This document shows, in pieces, positions 20,173 to 31,452 of a stretch of 64,000 nt of DNA; position 1 is the stretch's first letter, and each line of letters starts with the position of its first letter. The DNA comes from Macrosoma leucophasiata (taxonomy: Eukaryota; Arthropoda; Insecta; Lepidoptera; Hedylidae). The stretch covers positions 9,672,001 through 9,736,000 of the forward strand of contig JAWQUS010000030.1 in assembly GCA_036365455.1 (NCBI GenBank), in the 5' to 3' direction. The position numbers and the translations under genes are program-made. The notes beneath the pieces are model-generated. The model had not been told where the DNA came from. It did no database searches and saw only the letters and a list, made by a program, of their open reading frames with translations.

Positions 20173-21222
20173 TCTCTACACCACTATCCTATTAATGGGA
20201 TAAATGTCAATATTGTTACTTGTTGTTATATCAAGTAATGTTGTAATTTTTTTTATAGTCACGACAGACTCTTACTAAAAGGCATGAATGAAAATAAAAT
20301 AATATTTTTCACAATTAATGTTCAATTTATTGCTTGAGTGTTTTCTGTTTACATTACCTCTATTAGCAACATATATAATTAGTGTAGGATCCTGTTCAAA
20401 GCTAAGAGCTGATATTTTTTCCAGTATACAATTAAAACCAAACAGAAAAAATAGAGAAGAAACATTTTATTTTATTGGAATAATAATTCGGATTATAATC
20501 TTCTTTGATGTTCTTTTTTAAAACGTTTTACTTATGATCTATGAACGCTTATCAAAAATAATATTTCAACAAGCAAATAAATCCATTTAATAATTTATAT
20601 GAGGCAAAGCTGACGTGTTTCAATAAAACGTTATCCATCCATCAATCTAACCTCGGGCTAGACAAAGACGAGGAACAAAGTTTGAGGCGCCTATCTGAGT
20701 CGAGACAACTGTGGCGGTCCATTGTATTCCAAGTTGCTGTATTTGCAAATCATAAACATTAATACTAATAATAGAAAATGTAACCAGGAAAATCTTAGGC
20801 TTAGCAGCAAAAACTAATCATAGAAATGAGAAATCGTAATGTTTCAAAGTTTAGAACTTGTTATAACACATCCTTATATCATAATCAGTGTATATAAATT
20901 CCTCGTGGGCTCAAACACAAGGCCATTTACAACAAAGTTATTCCACATCTACGAGTAGGTGTACGTCAATAGACTTATTTACGCTAAACACCTAGTATAG
21001 CAGCCCACCGGCGGCTCCTGCCGCTAAATAATTTAATTGGTATTAAGAAATTGCCTCTCTACTTTTCCACTAGGTTACCTAATCATACGCTTTTATACGT
21101 ACATAGCTTTTTGTACTTAGTCGATCAAAGAAAGATATTCTCGTAGAACGTAAAAAATGAAAGTACCTACCTACTTACTCAGATTGATTTTTCATTTTAT
21201 ATTTTATTATGAATAAATTTAG
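20173..21222. other. AT-rich stretch with one small hydrophobic frame
   Basis: At 20318-20521 a true ATG opens 67 codons with a hydrophobic start (MFNLLLECFLFTLPLLATYI) and a hydrophobic end; it could be chance in AT-rich DNA. Nothing else recognised. Confidence 0.35.
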
Positions 21223-21224
21223 AA

Positions 21225-21582
21225 AAAGCGCGCATGGCCCCGCGGCTGGTATACTCGTAAATCGGAAGCGATCTACTCGGTTAAGCGATACGTGTGAGCG
21301 AGTGTATGATGGGTGACCGCTTGTGGCTAATTTAAATGCGTGTTTCCGTGCTTCGGAGGGCACGTTAAGCCGTCGGTCCCGGTTGCTATCGATAGTTAGC
21401 AGTCGTTCAGTCTTGTCGGAGGCCTTATGGGCGGTTATAAAACATCAGACAGCGGGTTGGCCACTAACCCATATCTCCACCAACCCGCATTGGAGCAGCG
21501 TGCTGGAGTAAGCTCCAGGCCTCCTCCCAGGAAGGAGAGAGACTCGTGCCCAGCAGTGCGACGTTTCAAGGGTTGCCATTAT
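21225..21582 (+). repeat. LINE-type 3' region (RTE-like) or SINE with such a tail
   Basis: Contains GTGCTTCGGAGGGCACGTTA, AGCCGTCGGTCCCGGTTGC, AACCCGCATTGGAGCAGCGT and CCCAGCAGTGCGACGTTT, phrases that I know from the 3' ends of common lepidopteran RTE-type LINEs. No reverse transcriptase is attached here. Confidence 0.65.
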
Positions 21583-21587
21583 CTATA

Positions 21588-22437
21588 TATCTATACTTAT
21601 AATAAAACTGTAGAAGTGTAAATTCTGTACATTAAAAATATTGAAAAAATAAATACCAGGGGATGTTACTAGATCGATACCGAACCCAAATATGTAACAG
21701 AAAAAAAATTGTCTGTCTGTCTGTCTGTCTGTTTGTTCAAGCATCACAGAAGAACTACCAGTCCGATTACAATAAAACTTGGTATGATTAAACTTTAACC
21801 TTTGGCGCACAACACTGGGTACTTTTTATCCCGGAAAAATGTCTGTTTTTAGTGGAGATGGAGGCGTTGGTGATGTTGGGGGTGTTGTTGGTAGTTTTGG
21901 ATGCGTTGGTGGCATTGGTTGTGATAGTGGTGGTGGTTTTGGTGGCGTTGTTGTCATTGGTGGCATTGGTGGCGTAGGTGTTTGGTGATGTTGGTGTTGG
22001 TGGTGGCGTTGATGGCGTTGGTGGCGTTTGTGGTGGTGGTGATGGTGGAGGTGGTGGTGCCACCAACACCACTTCAATTTTTCACTTCTACCGGCTCTTA
22101 CGGAGTGCATATTTATTATGTATAGATCTATCTTTCATGTTTCATTCTCTGTCAGTAGCACTAATTGACTGAAACTTTACAAAACTTTATAATAATTGGC
22201 TATAAAAAAATATTATGCATAGAAGTTTAAAATGGCCTTTTCGAAACACATAATTATCAATTTTTCGCAATCCTAGCAGCCTGTATGCTTTTATACCCGA
22301 TGGCCATACGTCTAATATCGTGTACAGAGAAGCATACTGTAGTTTTTTTTTTAAGCTACCCAATATTATTATCCGAAGGCGCTGCCCAAAGACCTAAAAT
22401 CACTATTCCACGCGAACAAAGTCGCAGGCACAGCTAG
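21588..22437 (+). repeat. Helitron-like non-autonomous element, family A
   Basis: Begins with CTATACTTATAATAAAACTG, includes a CTGT microsatellite (21712-21732), GTCCGATTACAATAAAACTT and TTTGGCGCACAACACTGGGT, then a GT-rich tandem region, and ends with GCGAACAAAGTCGC (a hairpin) and CAGCTAGT. A second, inverted copy is at 44024-44672. The CTAG end followed by T is the Helitron signature; the 5' TC end is not certain. Confidence 0.65.
21850..22062 (+). repeat. GGTGGTGTT-type simple tandem region
   Basis: Irregular array of GTTGGTGGC, GTGGTG and related units inside the Helitron-like element. It keeps both strands free of stops, which explains the long artificial frames here. Confidence 0.85.
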
Positions 22438-22784
22438 TTATTTAGTAAAATTGAATCTGGAACTCAAGAGCATTGTATCATTTTAATCTAGATCAGAAAT
22501 ATAATCCTTAAGGGTCGAGTGATTGTCAAAGGTTATAAATATGGAAATTGAATTCAATAACGGGAGCGGTGACGAGAGTGCAGACACCACTAATCTATGC
22601 GTGAATATATGACCACATTTACATGTGAGAACGTTTGCAATTAGTTGAGTAGTCTTATTATCGATCGTTTAGGTGTAAATACCGTTGATTACTTTGTACC
22701 AACCTTGTACTCTATTTAAAACGCTCAAGATCTGCTACTTTGTTGGCTTGGTTTTTAGAAAAAGAAACCATTTCATCGAAGTAT
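22438..22784. other. spacer
   Basis: AT-rich, nothing recognised. Confidence 0.4.
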
Positions 22785-23032
22785 ATAAAAATCAATTCCT
22801 GTTCGTTAATTTCACTAAAACTCGAGAACGGCTCGCCCGATTTGGCTAATTTTGGTTTTTAATGATTTTTGAAAGTCGAGGGAAGGTTTAAAAGGTAAGA
22901 AGATATGAAGAAATTGAAGGGAAATAGTAAAAACCACAATTTCATTTTTCCATACAAATAGTCCGTATCTATCAAACCTTTGACAGATTATTTAATTGTG
23001 AGGCAATACGAAGTTTGCCGGGTCAGCTAGTA
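22785..23032 (+). repeat. Helitron-like end, second type
   Basis: ACTAAAACTCGAGAACGGCT, then an AT-rich body with TTGACAGATTATTTAATTG and the end GAAGTTTGCCGGGTCAGCTAGT. Same end type as 3862. Non-coding. Confidence 0.6.
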
Positions 23033-23424
23033 AAATATAAAAGAGTTTTGCTATGCCAATATCATATTACGAGAATATGGATCGTAAGCAGAATGAGATA
23101 AGTGATGCAATTTCCACAATTTACGATATTATTACTCTTAGAATAGTTACACTGCTCGTACAAGCATAAACCAACTATTAGAATTTCCTAAGCTGCCACA
23201 AGACACTAAGTTTCCATAACCAAGCTTAAGATTGTAAACCCCTAGCAGAATACTGGTGCCACAAATAAGTACGAGTACTTATACCTACGTCGGTACAAAC
23301 ACAAATGATATAAGTAAGTAACACAGAATGGATATAGGTATAACGAGATACTGATTTCAAATTGAACTTTGAGGTTATTAAACATAAATTGTGGATATAA
23401 AAAATAAAGCTCATCTATATCTAC
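23033..23424. other. spacer
   Basis: AT-rich, nothing recognised. Confidence 0.4.
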
Positions 23425-24031
23425 CTATATATCTATCAAGCTGTCTGGGAGCTTTCATCGAAGACGCTACCTAAACCTTTTGAATGACAAAAACAGTGTG
23501 TGGTGAAATATTTCCACTTTGGTAGATCTTTTTTACTGGTGGTAGAGCTCCAGTGACGGAGCTCGCGGGCGTAGACACCACCGCATTACCTAATATACTT
23601 TCCGCTAAATGGTAGTGTTCACCACATTCGTGTTCCGGTCAAGTGGTACGAAACTGCAATTTTCGGCACAAAGGCATAACACCTTAGGCCTCAGGAGTGG
23701 TAACGCATCTACCTACATTTTGACCTTGGTCTTGTGTGGGTGTCTACAGGTTGCAGTCATCACTTAACATCAAAGTGAACTGCATGCTTGTTTGCGACTT
23801 CCATTACATACAATTAAATAAAATCTACAAAAAAGTCCGTGATAACATAAAGATAATAAATATTTTTTATGGATAGCTTCCAATTTTTGGAAGTTATAAT
23901 GAGTATAGTACTTACCACCAAATAATTGGTAACTAACAATGCGGTTATTTGAAATCAATTTAGATCAATACAGTAGGTATTAATCTTAATCAAATTAAAT
24001 ACTTTAGCAACCCCATGTCAGCTAGTATTAA
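23425..24031 (+). repeat. Helitron-like repeat, family B, split by a poly(A) repeat
   Basis: Left part TCATCGAAGACGCTACCTAA at 23455, right part TGGTAACTAACAATGCGGTT and TTAAATACTTTAGCAACC, end TGTCAGCTAGT at 24021-24031. The poly(A) repeat at 23528-23812 lies inside it. Plus-strand relative of 43010-43605. Confidence 0.6.
23528..23812 (+). repeat. poly(A)-tailed repeat, full length
   Basis: Starts ACTGGTGGTAGAGCTCCAGT and ends CCATTACATA plus a short A-rich tail. Inserted into the Helitron-like family B copy, hence younger than it. Confidence 0.85.
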
Positions 24032-24304
24032 ATCAATTAGCACCATTTTACACCACCTTAATTTCAAATAATTACGAACAAAATGCAGGTAGGTTTTTAC
24101 ATTTAAGTGTACCTGATTAGATAATTTGAGTCCACCATACTTTGAAAATTATTATGCATTTATTTTGCAGTAACGTTGTTATTCGTACAGTCAGCGATAG
24201 GAGAATATTAATGGTACTTTTTGGAGATTTGTAGATGTAATATGCATTTAATAGATGATATTTCACAATAGTCTAAAAAGGCTCTGTATAGAATGAAATT
24301 TTAC

Positions 24305-24436
24305 TGATCTGAGCCTCGGAAATTACGAGGTCGTACATTGCCACCTGACTGCAACGCGAGAGTGCTAAAAACTACCAGTTAATAGATTAGGTAACGCCAT
24401 GCCAACGCCCTCGAGCTCCGTCACTGGAGCTCAAAC
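24305..24436 (-). repeat. poly(A) repeat, head fragment, diverged
   Basis: Matches the head half in reverse (CCACCTGACTGCAACGCGAG, GAGCTCCGTCACTGGAGCTC). No tail. Confidence 0.7.
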
Positions 24437-24515
24437 AAAACATGTACCTTCATATCTATATCTCTGCCTACTGAAAACAAGCGTGAAGTCATTATAATTT
24501 TTAAGAAATTAACGA

Positions 24516-24812
24516 TTTTTTTTTTATGTCATGGAAGTGGCAAACAAGCATGCATTTCAAATTGATGTTTAGTGATGACTGCAGCCTATAGACTCCCACA
24601 CAAAGACCAAGGTCAAAATGCAGATGCGTTACCACTCCTGAGGCCTAAGGTGTTATGCCTCTGTGCCGGAAATTACAGGGCCGTTACACATTACCACCTG
24701 ACCGGAACACGATAGTGCTGAACACTACCATTTAGCGGCAAGTATATTAGGTAATGCGGTGGTGCCTACGCCCGCGAGCTCCGTCACTGGAGCTCTACCA
24801 CCAGTAAAAAAT
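24516..24812 (-). repeat. poly(A)-tailed repeat, full length
   Basis: T-run at 24516-24525, then the whole family in reverse to CTCTACCACCAGTAAAA. Confidence 0.85.
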
Positions 24813-25320
24813 AACAATTAATATTCATACATACTATCAACGTGAAATTAAGAAAAGAGTGTTGTATAAAAAAGCTTTCATTGGTAACAAATTGTTTGTA
24901 ACTGAATTTGAGCTAAATTCTGAATCCGTGACAGGTCGATCTCGTGGACATTTAATCAAAGTGTACCGCAATATTTTATATCGAATGTTTGATATCGATG
25001 CAAACATGTGAAATTTATAACCCAGGGAATTATTTGCGATAACAGTCTTTGATGGTGATTTATGCCATTGCGGTAGGACGTGCTTATTGTTACAAAACGC
25101 AGGCTCTCTATCCTAACATTTATTAAGAACATTTTATGTGAAAATAACAAGCAATAGATTACCGATATTCAAAAACAGTAACCTACTTTTTATATATATT
25201 TTGAAATGAAAACTTTTTAACATCGTTGTGATTTGAATATCGATGAAATGAAAAAGCGACAGTAAATAGAGACAGACACATAAATTTATAAGATTTGACG
25301 TTAGAGAAAATGAGATAGTA
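24813..25320. other. AT-rich stretch
   Basis: No gene or repeat recognised; small frames on the minus strand look random. Confidence 0.4.
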
Positions 25321-25419
25321 AGCATTATACAAGGTCTGTTATGAAGAGGGGAATTATTACTATATACTTATTGAAGGGGATACCTTCAACAATTTTCATA
25401 ACAGACCTTGTATAATGCT
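25321..25419. repeat. inverted repeat with nested hairpin
   Basis: Perfect 25-bp arms at 25321-25345 and 25395-25419 (AGCATTATACAAGGTCTGTT...). The 49-base interior contains a second hairpin, TTGAAGG ... CCTTCAA at 25371-25389. Confidence 0.9.
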
Positions 25420-25464
25420 ATCTACTATAATATACTACTTCTACCACATGTGAATTGTACACAT

Positions 25465-25743
25465 GTTTTTTATGTTTCGAATGCGGCAAACAAGCATGTA
25501 GCTCACATTGATGTTAAGTGATGACTGCAACGTATAGACATCTTTACACAAACCAGAATTCAAAATGCAGATGCGTTGCTACAACTAAGACATAAGTTGT
25601 TATGTCTCTGTGATAGTTAATACGGGGCCATACATTACCATCTAACCGGATCACGATAGTGTTGTTACACTACCTTTGGCGGCAGACAGATTAAGTAATT
25701 CCTAATCCTCGAGCTCCTTCACTAGAATTCCACCTCCAGTAAA
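25465..25743 (-). repeat. poly(A)-tailed repeat, diverged
   Basis: Whole family order is kept (CAAACAAGCATGTAGCTCAC ... CCACCTCCAGTAAAA) with many substitutions. Confidence 0.75.
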
Positions 25744-25904
25744 ATAAGGAAATGTTGAATTTAAAAAATATATTTTAAAGTCAATGGATTCCGATGTTTT
25801 TAAACGTCTATTCTAATTTTAAAAAAATGAATCTCAGTAATCCAGCTGATCTGCTTAGTTGGTAAGGGGACCGAATTCGCATCTTGTCAGGTCGATTAGT
25901 ATTA

Positions 25905-25975
25905 TTTATTTAAGATTTCAAAATGTGTTCATGAGGCGGACTTAATGCCATAAGGCATTCTCAGTAAAAGAAAAC
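25905..25975 (-). repeat. LINE 3' end fragment
   Basis: In reverse it reads GAGAATGCCTTATGGCATTA then AGTCCGCC, the same 3' UTR phrase as the LINE inserted at 57468 (ATAATGCCTTGTAGCATTAA). Only the tail is present. Confidence 0.65.
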
Positions 25976-26384
25976 ATCAAACAGTCATTTTACTTATTTT
26001 TTCTTTAAGTCGCTTTAAAAATCAAATCACCAAAGTTTCTTCCAATAGCGATGTAACAATTAATTAATCGTTTCTTTTCCCTAACCCCAACTTGTGTTGT
26101 TTTTGATATTTCGTTAACATTAAGTCAACTTTATGGAATTGTTTTGTTTCAAACTTCGGCGAACTGCAGTTATCACAACTAACAATAGCTCTCAAGACGA
26201 TTACGGGTTAAGTTTATTAATTAATTGTACCCTTGATCATTAAAAGGTCTTTGGGGAGCTATCAGTCGCATTTAATCTGTTTAATATAGTTTGGTGTCAC
26301 ATATTTATGTATAAGAAAATTAACTTTGGTGTTCGGACGCCGACGTTCGTGGAAGAAAAATTTAAAGTTATTAGTGCAAATTAC
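25976..26384. other. spacer
   Basis: AT-rich, nothing recognised. Confidence 0.4.
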
Positions 26385-26646
26385 TACCTATATGGCGTAG
26401 TGATAGCAGGCCACTATTTTCTAAGTTCGATCCTTGGTTTTGGGATAAAGTATTCCTTACCTAGTGAATATCAATAACGTACTACATGGAACTCAAAAAC
26501 TGTAACAGATGAATCGATAGACATTCGTCAGAGAATATGTATTTTTTTTTTTTTTTTTACCTATTTGGCGTGTATAATAATAATAATATGCATGGATGCA
26601 TGCTCACATCTACGAGTATTTACCTATTGACATGAAGTTACGATTT
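26385..26646 (+). repeat. tRNA-derived SINE, degenerate copy
   Basis: A box GGCGTAGTGATAGCAGGCCA, B box AGTTCGATCC, then a decayed body with a T-run at 26542-26559 and the tail TTGACATGAAGTTACG. Confidence 0.65.
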
Positions 26647-26860
26647 AGTTGGTAACTTACACTACGGTAATTGGAAAGCTATTTAGACTAATACAGTATT
26701 AATCCATATCAAATTAAATACTTTAGTAACCATAAGTATTTCATGCACTTTATTGCATTAAATTACACCATAGGTATAATAAAATTAATATCTGAGAAGT
26801 GAGAAAAAAAAATGCGCGCCAGAAAAATAAATTCTAATCATTCAAACGCGTCATGATGGT
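26647..26860 (+). repeat. Helitron-like family B, partial
   Basis: TTGGTAACTTACACTACGGT, then AATTGGAAAGCTATTTAGAC and TCAAATTAAATACTTTAGTA, in the order seen at 23930 and 43320, ending near TTCAAACGCGTC. Confidence 0.55.
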
Positions 26861-28919
26861 ACGCCCATAATGATTTTTTTTTTAATCAAATGTAAGGCAA
26901 TGGCTTTTAAATTTGTTGTGTTTTTTTTTTTTTATAATTTGTCATGACCATAGATACAGAGTCTTTCAGTCGTATACATATTGAATTTCACATTTCTTTA
27001 AATTAATGAATATCCGTATGGAAGATGACGATGATTAAATGCTTCCATGAGGAATATGATGAGATGATGGGGTGGCTCTAGTAAAGCGATGGGGACTTTA
27101 CTGAAGTTTTTACGAAGTTTTGGAGGCAATACGAAAAATAACTTTTCACTTCATAATATCACTTTTTTACACTCGTGAACATTATCGAATGCTTTATGAT
27201 AAAAATCCCACCATATTTAGACATAAAAACGCGACTATACACAAATTTCGAAAATAATATCACGCAGCGACACAGCTCTTTTCCGCGTTCCAACGATGTT
27301 ACCAGATTAGTAAATATTAATAAAATTATTATCAGATGGTCGTAAATTAAATCATATTCCAATATTCCATAAACCTCAAATCCATTAAAGGCTTTTAAGG
27401 CCACTTATGCCGATGTGGTACCTATAACATTACTTAGTTACTTACATATAACAATACAACAGGTTAGTGTTTATTACAAATTTTCACCGCAAATCCGTAA
27501 TAGATAGACTTCGATGAAAATTAACTTCTCTTATATTGCTTCAATTACTATGCAAAATTGTGTATTTGCATTGCATTTACAAATGGTTTAAGCACTGTAG
27601 AGTTACATTAATATCCATTTTCATAGTTAACATCCTTACAAACTTTGGTGTTTGTAATATGATGAAGTAGAGAAAGAAAAAAAGCAACATTTTTATAAAG
27701 ATGTTTATGTTGGGTGCTTACTGCTCGGAAACAGCTTACGTTTGTTATCCTAGATAAGTAAATGAAGAAAGTAACTATACGAGACAGAAACTCCCGGACA
27801 CTTTTCTCGCAATATTCTGTTCAAATATCTTTGTACTCTTACTAGATCTGTACTACTTACTAACAGTTTTACGACTTAATTGAAATAAGGATCATCTCAG
27901 GAAATATGTTTTTTTTTTCCTAAAATGTCTTGTCTGCGTGTATTTAATCACGTTACCTAGAAAATTTTCGGAACAACAACATATTATCTTGTTTAAAAAT
28001 GTTACACATATATAATAAATAATTAAAGTTATTTAATAAATATAACAATATAAAATCATTCGAACGTTTAATACAACTACGGATGGGTCATTGCAAAACG
28101 AAATAAACATCCACACGTGTTGGAATGTACCAATAATACCAATAAATAAGCTCCAAATTTCCTAACACTGCCTCCAATTACAGCTTACTCGACTAACGAT
28201 AGAGGTAATTATGCGAACTATTTTGGCAGGGGTATTTAATGTGTTGTCAAACTTTTGCAGGTCGATTTAAAATTACCCCAGTAATGTGAATGAGTGTAAT
28301 TTCCTGGAATGCTTTCCATTTTGTTCCCCGAGCGGACGTACAAAATGTTATTTTGTCACTTGATCAAACGGAGTGACAATATTTAAAACAAATATGCTTG
28401 CCCTTGTCATCGTTAAACTCGTGTATTTATTATATTTACGAGTTATTCATAAATATGTCGCAACGCATTAATGTATGCATGCCAGTAAATTAGTCATAAA
28501 GATTTAAAAAATGAAATAAGATCAATATACGTTCGGGTTTGCGAATTGGTAAGTACTCGAAATTTACCGATAGAAAAAAATGCAAGAAATTTAAGTTAAC
28601 ATATTTATTTGAACCAAATATTTAAATGATCGAGAATGTAATACATTGCATAGCATATCTGTATAAGACAGTACATTTGTTTGTGGCTACACACAGGATT
28701 TTCCAATATTTAGATAGAGTTAGATGTAAACAGGCGTTGAATGCGAGTTTGTAATTAGAGTAAATTTATAACTGTTTAAATAGAATGATAAAGCCTATCT
28801 TTTAAGTTCTAAGCCGTTTTAGCATTTTTCTAGCTGTTTGCTGAGCTAAAATAATGCTAAATCGGTTTCACGTGGTAAATAAAATATCATTTAATTTAAT
28901 TAGATGCCAACGAATTATT
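26861..28919. other. long AT-rich stretch, no gene recognised
   Basis: Two kilobases with scattered T-runs and no frame, splice pair or repeat that I can support. Confidence 0.45.
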
Positions 28920-29210
28920 AACTGCCTCAGTAGCCTAGTGGTAGCAGGCCACTTCTACTACGCTGAGGTGCTGGGTTCGATTCCCAGGTCGGGGTCGATT
29001 AGGTGTAACATTCTTTATCTCTGGTTCTATTGAGATTTTTCCACTAACTAGAAGTTACCCAGTACCCAGTTTGGTGATGTGCCCGCAGATGTCAATAGGC
29101 TCGCCACCTGTTCCATGGGCCAAAACATGGGGTTTGCATGTATGTTTGAATGCATGCATATACCTCTGCCTACCCTTTCGGGGATTACAGGCGTGAAGTT
29201 ACGAAGTTAC
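28920..29210 (+). repeat. tRNA-derived SINE, copy C
   Basis: A box TAGCCTAGTGGTAGCAGG, B box GGTTCGATTCC, tail CTGCCTACCCTTTCGGGGAT ... GGCGTGAAGTTACG with the last GAAGTTACG duplicated. Confidence 0.85.
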
Positions 29211-29459
29211 GAATTATTCATATTGCATTCTTATTAGGCCAGACATTAAATGGTAGATGAAGAGACTTTATTTGAATTGATAATTAACTAGGTAGATATC
29301 TATTTCAAACAATTATTTATACCTATGTTGCATCATTCGCCACGTAATAAACTGATAACTGTTATTCGAATGGACAACAACGATAATATTTTCATCTTGT
29401 AGAGTTTTCGAATATTTTTATTTTATTGCTGTGTCTTCGTAGTTTTATTTCGTGTTCAC

Positions 29460-29642
29460 ATGAAATCATCGTTCCGTTACATTATGATCTCTTTATTGTT
29501 ATTTCATGCCGTAAAGCGCGATGATATGCCAGATTATTTAAATAATGCTGTTTCAGTGCCGGAAGTGAACGACATGGCGGGGAAGGAAGGAGGCAGCATT
29601 CTGATATGGACGTCATCTCATCACTCATGCAGGTCTCATTAA
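29460..29642 (+). CDS. possible first coding exon of a secreted protein, unidentified
   Basis: A true ATG opens 60 codons. The start, MKSSFRYIMISLLLFHAV, has the basic then hydrophobic layout of a signal peptide, followed by a polar stretch (KRDDMPDYLNNAVSVPEVND). A splice donor could lie at GAA|GTGAAC near 29568 or CAG|GTCTCA near 29632; neither is strong. I do not recognise the protein and found no matching downstream exon. The alternative is a chance frame. Codon use is not clearly biased. Confidence 0.25.
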   Translation: MKSSFRYIMISLLLFHAVKRDDMPDYLNNAVSVPEVNDMAGKEGGSILIWTSSHHSCRSH

Positions 29643-30271
29643 ATAAATAGCGCTTCAAAATCGAACACAATCAGTTAAAGGGAATTGTGGATGAATCAAC
29701 ATTCGTAACAATTATCTGATTTAGCTGTCGGCTGAACATTTTCTCGCTGTTTGCACGCCAATGTAGAGTGTTTGGTTTTAATTGCTATATACGCAACGCC
29801 CAAGTACTGGTTTTAGAGTTGTTTTGAATAGAAAAATGAAAAACAAGATCAATTTGAAGTGACATAATTGTTCCATTTAGTTTTGAGTCCGTACTCATAT
29901 ATTTTTACAATGATATTAAATTTGAATATTGAAACTGGAAAATAATTAATATTAAAAACTGTACTATCCTAACTTACCTATAACCTAAGGAAGTTACAAG
30001 TATATCAATAAGTACATAACTATACTATCTGCGTTGAAATTGTCTACTCAATCCTGACTTATGTAATACGTTCTTATACTGTGGTCCTGACTTTTAACTT
30101 AATATTGACTTACCATGGGCAAAGCAAACACTATATTATCGTACCTACTATTAAAATCGTTATTCTTACATATAATAATAATAATAATGCTTTCGGATTA
30201 ATCTATTATGCTTCTTGTAATACATGCATTAACATGTGAACATACATACATTATTGTCCATAGCGATAATA
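29643..30271. other. AT-rich stretch
   Basis: No gene or repeat recognised. Confidence 0.4.
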
Positions 30272-30305
30272 GGAAAATTATGTAATATATATTACATAAT
30301 TTTCC
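30272..30305. repeat. perfect 34-bp palindrome
   Basis: Half-site GGAAAATTATGTAATAT followed directly by its complement. It is preceded by TAGCGATAATAGG, which recurs in the next palindrome. Confidence 0.95.
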
Positions 30306-30306
30306 C

Positions 30307-30330
30307 AGCGTGAAGTTACGTTACGTTTTT
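30307..30330 (+). repeat. SINE 3' tail only
   Basis: GCGTGAAGTTACGTTACGTT matches the last bases of SINE copy D (31099-31118). No SINE body is present; it lies between two palindromes. Confidence 0.7.
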
Positions 30331-30364
30331 AAAGCGATAATAGGCATATGCCTATTATCGCTTT
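30331..30364. repeat. second perfect 34-bp palindrome
   Basis: Half-site AAAGCGATAATAGGCAT followed directly by its complement. Confidence 0.95.
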
Positions 30365-30474
30365 AGGTACCTATATCCTTTTCTCAAGCAATAATAAGTA
30401 GATTAACTTCAATTAATTGTTGAAGCTTTATTCAGAAATTAACTAAAATGGGACATGTTTTGTAATTTTCGTAG

Positions 30475-30798
30475 TAATAGACGATTTTTGTTGTGTGTGT
30501 GTTGTTACTGTCACACGAATTTCCCCCCGCAAAAAATGACAGAATGCCTCCCCTCCAGTCGACCAGTGGCCCGTGTTGCTCTATGCCACGCTTCGCATGC
30601 GGATTGGCGTTCGCAGTGGCGGTAGTTTCAGGACGCTGCTGCGGTAGTAAGTGCATTAACATATCTTCCTTCTCTTTAAGATGGTTAAAGAGAAGGAATA
30701 TATGTTATTGCACTTACTACCGCCACATTGGAATGAAACCGCCATTTTTCGGTTAACTGACTACACTAGTGGGAGAATACTCTTCCAGCAGAAGAAAA
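30475..30798 (+). repeat. dispersed repeat, family Z, left part
   Basis: Contains CCCCCCGCAAAAAATGACAG, CCTCCCCTCCAGTC, CAGTGGCCCGT and CGCAGTGGCGGTAGTTT. The first part recurs at 38050-38205, the second in reverse at 45600-45862. The repeat resumes after the SINE at 31121. Non-coding; element class unknown. Confidence 0.65.
30641..30723. repeat. inverted repeat, about 38-bp arms
   Basis: GCGGTAGTAAGTGCATTAAC... at 30641 and its near-perfect complement ending at 30723, separated by about five bases. It sits where the related copy at 45735-45760 has a different, shorter hairpin. Confidence 0.9.
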
Positions 30799-31120
30799 AC
30801 TGCCTTAGTAGCCTAGTGGTAGTAGGCCACTATCACTACGCTAGAGGTCCTCGGTTCGATTCCCGGGTCGGGGGCTATCAGAGATAACGGTTTAAAATCC
30901 TTTATCTCTGCTTCTATTGGGATTTTTCCATTTTCTGGAAGTTTCCCAGTACCTCGGGGTTTGGTAATGTGCCCGGGGACGGCAACAGGTTCGCCACCAG
31001 TTACATAGGCCAAAAACGTAACCGGCGAATCTTGGGTGTTTGCATGTATGCTTGAATGCATGCATTTACCTCTGCCTACCCCTTCGGGGATTACAGGCGT
31101 GAAGTTACGTTACGTTTTTA
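30799..31120 (+). repeat. tRNA-derived SINE, copy D, nested in family Z
   Basis: Full-length SINE with A and B boxes (TAGCCTAGTGGTAGTAGG; GGTTCGATTCC). It is flanked by AGAAGAA at 30790-30796 and 31121-31127, a 7-bp target duplication. The family Z copy at 45600-45862 lacks it. Confidence 0.88.
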
Positions 31121-31165
31121 AGAAGAACAGTGGGGTCATCACGTCCCGACGCCAGAGCCAGGACA
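31121..31165 (+). repeat. family Z, right part
   Basis: GGGGTCATCACGTCCCGACG continues the repeat; the match is GGGTCATTACGTCCCGACG in the reverse of 45600-45640. It contains one unit-like copy of the 15-bp minisatellite found at 51549. Confidence 0.65.
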
Positions 31166-31449
31166 TATGTATATAGCCTTCACACAACTCAGGATAGTAC
31201 AATACCAACAGAATTTCTTAATATCTCTTCGGTGCTCTTTTGGCATTCATAGTTTTGATGTCGTCAACCTTATTTAGATTAACCTGTCAACACTGAATAA
31301 TGTATCATGAATTTATATGTAGGACGTTTTTGTTTACCGTAACATGTTTTCCGTTCATCACATAAAAGTTATAAAAAAGATACAGTATCTATTTATATGT
31401 ATAATCATTGTCGGGATGTCGTTTACATAATTTCGATAGTTAGTTACAC
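31166..31449. other. spacer
   Basis: AT-rich, nothing recognised. Confidence 0.4.
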
Positions 31450-31452
31450 TAA

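Noticed and set aside
21788..22110. Opposing frames of about 94 codons rich in Thr/Pro or His
   Set aside because: They are produced by the GT-rich tandem region of a Helitron-like element.
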